Shown one piece after another: positions 60,034 through 64,000 of a stretch of 64,000 bases of DNA. How positions within the stretch are numbered: position 1 is the first letter of the stretch; the number at the start of each line of letters is the position of its first letter. The DNA is from Kalmanozyma brasiliensis GHG001 (taxonomy: Eukaryota; Basidiomycota; Ustilaginomycetes; Ustilaginales). The notes beneath the pieces are model-generated. The model had not been told where the DNA came from. It did not search any database and saw nothing but the letters and a program-made list of their open reading frames with translations. The stretch spans positions 62,001 through 126,000 of the forward strand of contig NW_015961958.1 in NCBI RefSeq assembly GCF_000497045.1, read 5' to 3'. Position numbers and translations under genes: made by a program.

Positions 60034-61467
60034 TCACTTGCCAATCTGCTTGAGCGCCTCCTTGATCGTGTACTCCATCTCCTCCAGATCGTTGGTGGCC
60101 ACGCGCGTGATCTGACACTTGAGCGCCTTCTCGATCTGGTCCATGTAGCTCCAACTCTGCTGGTCGTGCACAAAGTTGATCGACACACCCTTGCGCCCGA
60201 ATCGACCCGTTCGACCGATACGGTGCAGGTACGTCTCGGCATCCGCTTCGCCCGTCTGCGTCAGCGGCATGTCGTAGTTGATCACCAGCGTCACCTGTTG
60301 GATGTCGATACCACGTGCGATGACGTTGGTCGAGATGAGCACCTTGCTCTTGCCGTCACGGAACGCGTCGATAGTGCGATCACGGTCCGCCGTTTCGAGT
60401 CGGCCGTGCAGCGAATCGACCTTGTGGCCTTCTTGCGTCATCTTTTGTGCAATGCGGTCGGCCGTCTCGCGTTTGGCGCAGAAGATGATACTCTGACCAA
60501 TGGTGAGCAGGTTGTAGAGCTCGACGAGCACTTCATACTTGTGGTTTTCGTCCTTGCAGTCCATGTAGAACTGCTTAATGCCCTCTACGGACAGCTCCTC
60601 TTGCTTGAGCCGGATCTCGTTGGCGCCCGGTGCGATGCGCACTGCAAAGTCGTACACTGTGGGAGGGAAGGTGGCCGAAAACAGCACCAGCTGACACGAC
60701 TTGGGCATCGTGTTCTTGACTCGGATCGACTGCTCACCCAATGACTGCTGGTCGAGCATGTTGTCCGCCTCGTCGAGCACGAACACCTTGATGGACGCCG
60801 TCTCGATACCTTTGCTCTTGATCATGTCGAATGTCTTGCCTGGTGTACCAACGATGAGCTGGGCCTGAATCTTCTCGCCTCGCTTCACCTCGTCGGGCAA
60901 GCAGAGGCAGGTGGTGACGTTGGTGAACTTGGACATGGTGAGCACGACATCCATGATCTGACGCGCGAGCTCTCTTGATGGTGCCAGTACGATGGCTTGT
61001 GGCTTCTTGAGGTCGTAGTCGATCCGTGACAGCATGGTGAGGATGAAGGCGGCCGTCTTTCCCGTTCCTGATTGCGATTGGCCGATCATGTTCTTGGGTG
61101 GGTTCTGCAGCAGCAATGGCAGCGCTCTCTCTTGGATCTTGGATGGCTTCTGATACTTCATGGCGTAGATGCCCTTGAGAAGGTTCTCGTGCAGACCGAG
61201 CGCCTCGAAGCTCTTGGCCGAGTAGAGCGGCGAGTTGGGGTCCGCCTGCTGATCGGCCAGCGTCACCTGGACATCGTGTGATGATTCGCGCAGATTTGAT
61301 TCGACGTTGTCCTCCTTGGTGCTTGCGGAAGCGTCCCCGCTGGGCTTTGCGTCCTTGCCCGACATGAGGCCCGACATGCCGGAGGCGATCTCGTTGACCT
61401 TGCTGTCTGTTGCGGCTGCTGCGGGCGCAGGCGCAGGCGCTGCGGCCTTGTCTTTGCTGTCGCTCAT
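60034..61467 (-). CDS. DBP5: DEAD-box RNA helicase Dbp5, mRNA export
   Basis: Dbp5 remodels mRNPs on the cytoplasmic side of the nuclear pore. The ATG at 61467 gives 477 residues; a 43-codon in-frame extension begins only at a GTG. The Ala/Lys-rich N-terminus (MSDSKDKAAAPAPAPAAAA) precedes the helicase core: SFEALGLHENLLKGIYAM, SQSGTGKTAAF with the Walker lysine near 137, PSRELARQIMD, GTPGKTFD, DEAD near 232-235, LFSATFPP, SIIFCAKRETAD, ARGIDIQQVTLVINYDMP and HRIGRTGRFGRKG. SFEALGLHENLLKGIYAM and the C-terminal VATNDLEEMEY identify Dbp5 over other DEAD-box proteins. It is divergent from POL32 across 330 bases. Confidence 0.94.
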   Translation of the reverse strand: MSDSKDKAAAPAPAPAAAATDSKVNEIASGMSGLMSGKDAKPSGDASASTKEDNVESNLRESSHDVQVTLADQQADPNSPLYSAKSFEALGLHENLLKGIYAMKYQKPSKIQERALPLLLQNPPKNMIGQSQSGTGKTAAFILTMLSRIDYDLKKPQAIVLAPSRELARQIMDVVLTMSKFTNVTTCLCLPDEVKRGEKIQAQLIVGTPGKTFDMIKSKGIETASIKVFVLDEADNMLDQQSLGEQSIRVKNTMPKSCQLVLFSATFPPTVYDFAVRIAPGANEIRLKQEELSVEGIKQFYMDCKDENHKYEVLVELYNLLTIGQSIIFCAKRETADRIAQKMTQEGHKVDSLHGRLETADRDRTIDAFRDGKSKVLISTNVIARGIDIQQVTLVINYDMPLTQTGEADAETYLHRIGRTGRFGRKGVSINFVHDQQSWSYMDQIEKALKCQITRVATNDLEEMEYTIKEALKQIGK

Positions 61468-61797
61468 CTTGCGTGATCGAAGGAAAGCAACCTTCTTGAC
61501 CTTGTCTTGGTGTTGGTGTGGAGAGAGTGAAACAAAGTTGTGCTCGTGCGTGCGTGATCGATTCAAGAAGTTTTGAGGCCAGCCGAGCGATCTCACATGT
61601 TCGAAAAATGCGCTGTCCAGAGTGTTGGTTTGGGACGCGCTACGGAGAAGCTGCAGCAGCTCAACGCGTAAAATAGCGCGAAGTCAGCCTCATACAAATC
61701 AAAGATGCTTAACGTCGATCCTTCACTACCTTGCAGGCCTTCGCTTTGGACACCACGTTCAACCCTCACACAAGGACATCAAGCGTCCTCGGCAATC
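61468..61797. promoter_or_regulatory. Divergent DBP5/POL32 promoter
   Basis: The 330 bases between the two starts must serve both genes. No distinct element was recognised. An ATG at 61705 is in frame with POL32 and would add 31 residues. Confidence 0.45.
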
Positions 61798-63471
61798 ATG
61801 GCGGATCCTTCGTCACTGCTGAAGACATGGTTGCAGCGAGACAAGAAGCTCGTGACCTATCGCCTGCTTAGCCGCGAGCTGCGCATTCATGTCGACGAAG
61901 CCAAGAAGGCGCTCTCCACCTACTTTGAGTCGCAGAAGGACAAGTCGGACATTGACGCCACATACATCCTCATCGGTCGGCCGACAGCGCCTGTCGAGGA
62001 AAAGCCCGCTGGCAACGTAGCATTTCAGGGAGAAGGTGACCAGGATGATGACAAGCTTGTTGGATCCTCCTCGACGCCCGGCTCTTCTACGGCGCCCGCT
62101 CGCAGCTTCCTCGACTCCCGAGTGACACGCCGCCAGACTCAAGCTGATGTTGCGCGCCAGGTCATCCGTCTTGTGCCGGTTGAGCAGCTGGACGAAGCAC
62201 GCTCAGCCATGGAAGAAGTCACCTCCTGCCACATCTACTCAATATCGCCAGGCCGTCTCCGTGATGCCGCGCAGCTCACAGCAGTCCAGCACGACTTGCA
62301 TCAACAGCAGAAATACGTTGACACTTGGCAGCAGACCAATCGTGGAGTCGAGTTAGGCGTGATCCTCAACCCATCGATCAAGGACAACTACGATCCGTCC
62401 AAGGCGATCCCGAGTCTGGGAGCTGCAAGTGCGCCTGCTCTCGGTGCGAGCAAGGATACCAAGTCGACAAATAGCAGTGCGACCAAGAGTCAAGTCAAAC
62501 AGGAGCCAGACGTCAAGCCCTCGACGATGGCAAAGGCATCGACAACAGCGCCTTCGGCCTCGGCTGGCAGCAAGAAGAGCGGCCTGGACTGGAGTAAAGC
62601 AAAGTCGAACCAGTCCGACTCGAAAGCAACCGCTGCTGTCAAGAGAGAGGCGCCCAGCTCTACCAAACGCCCATCAGCGAGGAAAGCATTGTTGGGAAGT
62701 GACGACGAGGATGATGACGACAACAGCCGACGCAAGCCCATTCTCGTCGACGATGACGATGATGATGACGACGACAAGCCCGCGAAGCTCGGCTATGCGG
62801 ACGATGACAGTGACGACGACATTCAGATGACGGATCCAATTCGAGGCGCGGCGCCGAGAGGCACGGGCAAGCGTGCGGATGCCAGATCGCAGACCAAGTC
62901 GCAACAGGCTGCTCAGCGCAAAGAGCTCGAGGCGATGATGGACACGGATGACGACGACGACGGTGTGCAGATTGTCGAGCCCAGCGGCGCCAAAGATGAC
63001 ACTAAGACGGGCCAAGGCAAGGACCTCGAACCCGACGTCGAGATGGCCGACTCGACCGTCACAGACACCATGAACGGCACAGCCGCACCCAAGCGTCGCG
63101 TGCGCAAGAAGCGCAAGATCGGCAGCAAAAAGGTGCGCAGCAAAGACGAACGCGGATACACAGTCACCAAGACGGTCGACGAGTACGAGTCGTATTCGTC
63201 GGACGAGTCGGATGCGCCCGTGGTGGTCGGGTCGAAGCGTGGAACTGCAGCGGCGAAACAGCAACAAGCAGCAGCGTCAAAGGAAACGGCAGATTCGAGA
63301 TCCACATCGACCTCTGCGAGTGCAAGCCCGGCTCCTTCCGCGCCCGCCAAGGCGACGCCGGCATCCAACAACTCGACGCTGCGCAAGCCTTCTGGAGGCG
63401 CCACACCTACACCGGCCAAGAAGGGTCAGCAGAGCTTGAACAGCTTCTTCACACGCAAGCCCAAGAATTGA
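61798..63471 (+). CDS. POL32: DNA polymerase delta subunit Pol32/Cdc27 (POLD3)
   Basis: The subunit links polymerase delta to PCNA. From the ATG at 61798 the protein has 557 residues. It starts MADPSSLLKTWLQRDKKLVT, followed by RLLSRELRIHVDEAKKAL, the winged-helix N-terminus of the family, then ATYILIGRP. The middle is a charged, disordered region with Asp-rich tracts and a Lys/Arg cluster (KRRVRKKRKIGSKKV). The C-terminus ends in a PCNA-interacting PIP box QQSLNSFF at 544-551 followed by TRKPKN. An in-frame ATG at 61705 is possible but gives an N-terminus not expected in the family. Confidence 0.87.
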   Translation: MADPSSLLKTWLQRDKKLVTYRLLSRELRIHVDEAKKALSTYFESQKDKSDIDATYILIGRPTAPVEEKPAGNVAFQGEGDQDDDKLVGSSSTPGSSTAPARSFLDSRVTRRQTQADVARQVIRLVPVEQLDEARSAMEEVTSCHIYSISPGRLRDAAQLTAVQHDLHQQQKYVDTWQQTNRGVELGVILNPSIKDNYDPSKAIPSLGAASAPALGASKDTKSTNSSATKSQVKQEPDVKPSTMAKASTTAPSASAGSKKSGLDWSKAKSNQSDSKATAAVKREAPSSTKRPSARKALLGSDDEDDDDNSRRKPILVDDDDDDDDDKPAKLGYADDDSDDDIQMTDPIRGAAPRGTGKRADARSQTKSQQAAQRKELEAMMDTDDDDDGVQIVEPSGAKDDTKTGQGKDLEPDVEMADSTVTDTMNGTAAPKRRVRKKRKIGSKKVRSKDERGYTVTKTVDEYESYSSDESDAPVVVGSKRGTAAAKQQQAAASKETADSRSTSTSASASPAPSAPAKATPASNNSTLRKPSGGATPTPAKKGQQSLNSFFTRKPKN

Positions 63472-63553
63472 CGCCTCCGCCACAGCTTTCTGGCTGCTAC
63501 ACATTTGCAATTGCCATACCATTCTTTCATTGCAGCATGAACCAGTGTCGTGG

Positions 63554-64000
63554 CTATGACTGCTGCATGCTTTCTGGTTGTGTCGTTGTGACTGCTTGTG
63601 TCGGATCTTCCGTCGAAGCGCCGGTCTTCTCCCACGGCTTGAGTGGTCTGTCCATGCTGGCCTGCGTTGGAGGCTCTTCGTTGATCTTGAGTGGAATGTC
63701 TCTGATGCCCGGAATCTGATCTGTCTTGCCCGTCGTGATGAGCTCGACGATCGCGTCGAACGATGCGGGATACGGCTCCTTGTCCTCCTTGTCCGCCGTC
63801 TCGGCCTGTGCTGCCACTGCTGCCCCGCCCACCGCCCCACTCGCCGCCGGTATCGAGGACTGCGTCGCCAACCACGCCTTGTAGTCCGCATAGTCCACCT
63901 GGTTGCCCGTCTTTTGCGACCAGAAGAACACCTTGGCTCTGCGCTTCGTCTCTTCGATCTGTTCCGGCGCGACACCTGACGATTGCATGGGCCCAATGAT
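63554..64000 (-). CDS. KPWE-motif protein resembling peroxin Pex39, possibly cut by window edge
   Basis: The visible frame ends at TAG 63554-63556. An ATG at 63988 would give 144 residues, but the frame stays open to the right edge (IIGPMQSS), so an upstream start or exon may lie outside. Residues 73-99 carry YPASFDAIVELITTGK followed by IPGIRDIP, and residues 117-120 are KPWE. This pairing (short helical segment, PGIR-x-IP, then KPWE) is the signature of a small fungal family that includes yeast Pex39, which helps Pex7 import PTS2 proteins into peroxisomes. The N-terminal part (RAKVFFWSQKT, DYADYKAWLATQ) is helical. The assignment is from motif memory only. It is convergent with POL32 (82 bases). 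Confidence 0.55.
   Translation of the reverse strand: MIGPMQSSGVAPEQIEETKRRAKVFFWSQKTGNQVDYADYKAWLATQSSIPAASGAVGGAAVAAQAETADKEDKEPYPASFDAIVELITTGKTDQIPGIRDIPLKINEEPPTQASMDRPLKPWEKTGASTEDPTQAVTTTQPESMQQS

Noticed and set aside
61705..61797. An upstream in-frame ATG for POL32
   Set aside because: The 31 extra residues are Pro/Ser-rich; the ATG at 61798 gives the N-terminus expected for the family.

Overview
The window is nuclear DNA of a filamentous basidiomycete, most likely a smut fungus (Ustilaginales, Ustilago/Sporisorium-like). The basis is GC-rich, intron-poor protein genes, short introns of 65-96 nt with GTAAGT or GTGAGT donors, and a gene set typical of smut genomes (B-type cyclin, PTEN, Set3, Fbh1, Cox19, Csn5). 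A group of signal-peptide proteins with no recognisable domain also fits a plant-associated smut. The species assignment is inference. I see no tRNA, rRNA, transposon or CRISPR array.

Layout. 1-8.6 kb: the 5' part of the spliceosomal helicase BRR2 (minus, cut by the left edge) diverges from a PHD+SET protein of the Set3 type. 8.8-16.4 kb: an accessory island with five secreted proteins (SP1-SP5) and one non-secreted orphan gene with an inferred intron. 16.4-32.5 kb: housekeeping genes ARP6, COX19, alanine aminotransferase, a disordered orphan, a MYND-SET methyltransferase and the cohesin regulator PDS5. 32.8-36.2 kb: a sugar transporter diverges from a sixth secreted protein (SP6), which is a full-length paralogue of SP2. 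36.4-42.6 kb: N-terminal amidase NTA1, a BolA-like protein with an unusual C-terminal extension, and the F-box helicase FBH1. 42.6-46.7 kb: about 4 kb without a credible gene, ending in the probable long leader of a B-type cyclin. 46.7-64 kb: cyclin B, CSN5, PTEN, an MSC7-type aldehyde dehydrogenase, RAE1, thioredoxin reductase, DBP5, POL32 and a KPWE-motif protein resembling peroxin 39, which may run past the right edge.

The most interesting part is the secreted-protein set. All six predicted mature chains contain no cysteine, which is unlike classical disulfide-stabilised apoplastic effectors. SP2 and SP6 are paralogues about 25 kb apart, SP3 and SP4 look distantly related, and SP1 may share a C-terminal DGR-containing module with SP2 and SP6. 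SP6 and the sugar transporter share a 900-bp intergenic region carrying two imperfect direct repeats whose starts are exactly 100 bp apart. This suggests, but does not prove, a dispersed host-related programme that pairs secreted proteins with sugar uptake. Function calls rest on motifs and family knowledge read by eye; no database search was run. Several automatically extended reading frames begin at GTG or TTG, so I moved those starts to the first credible ATG.
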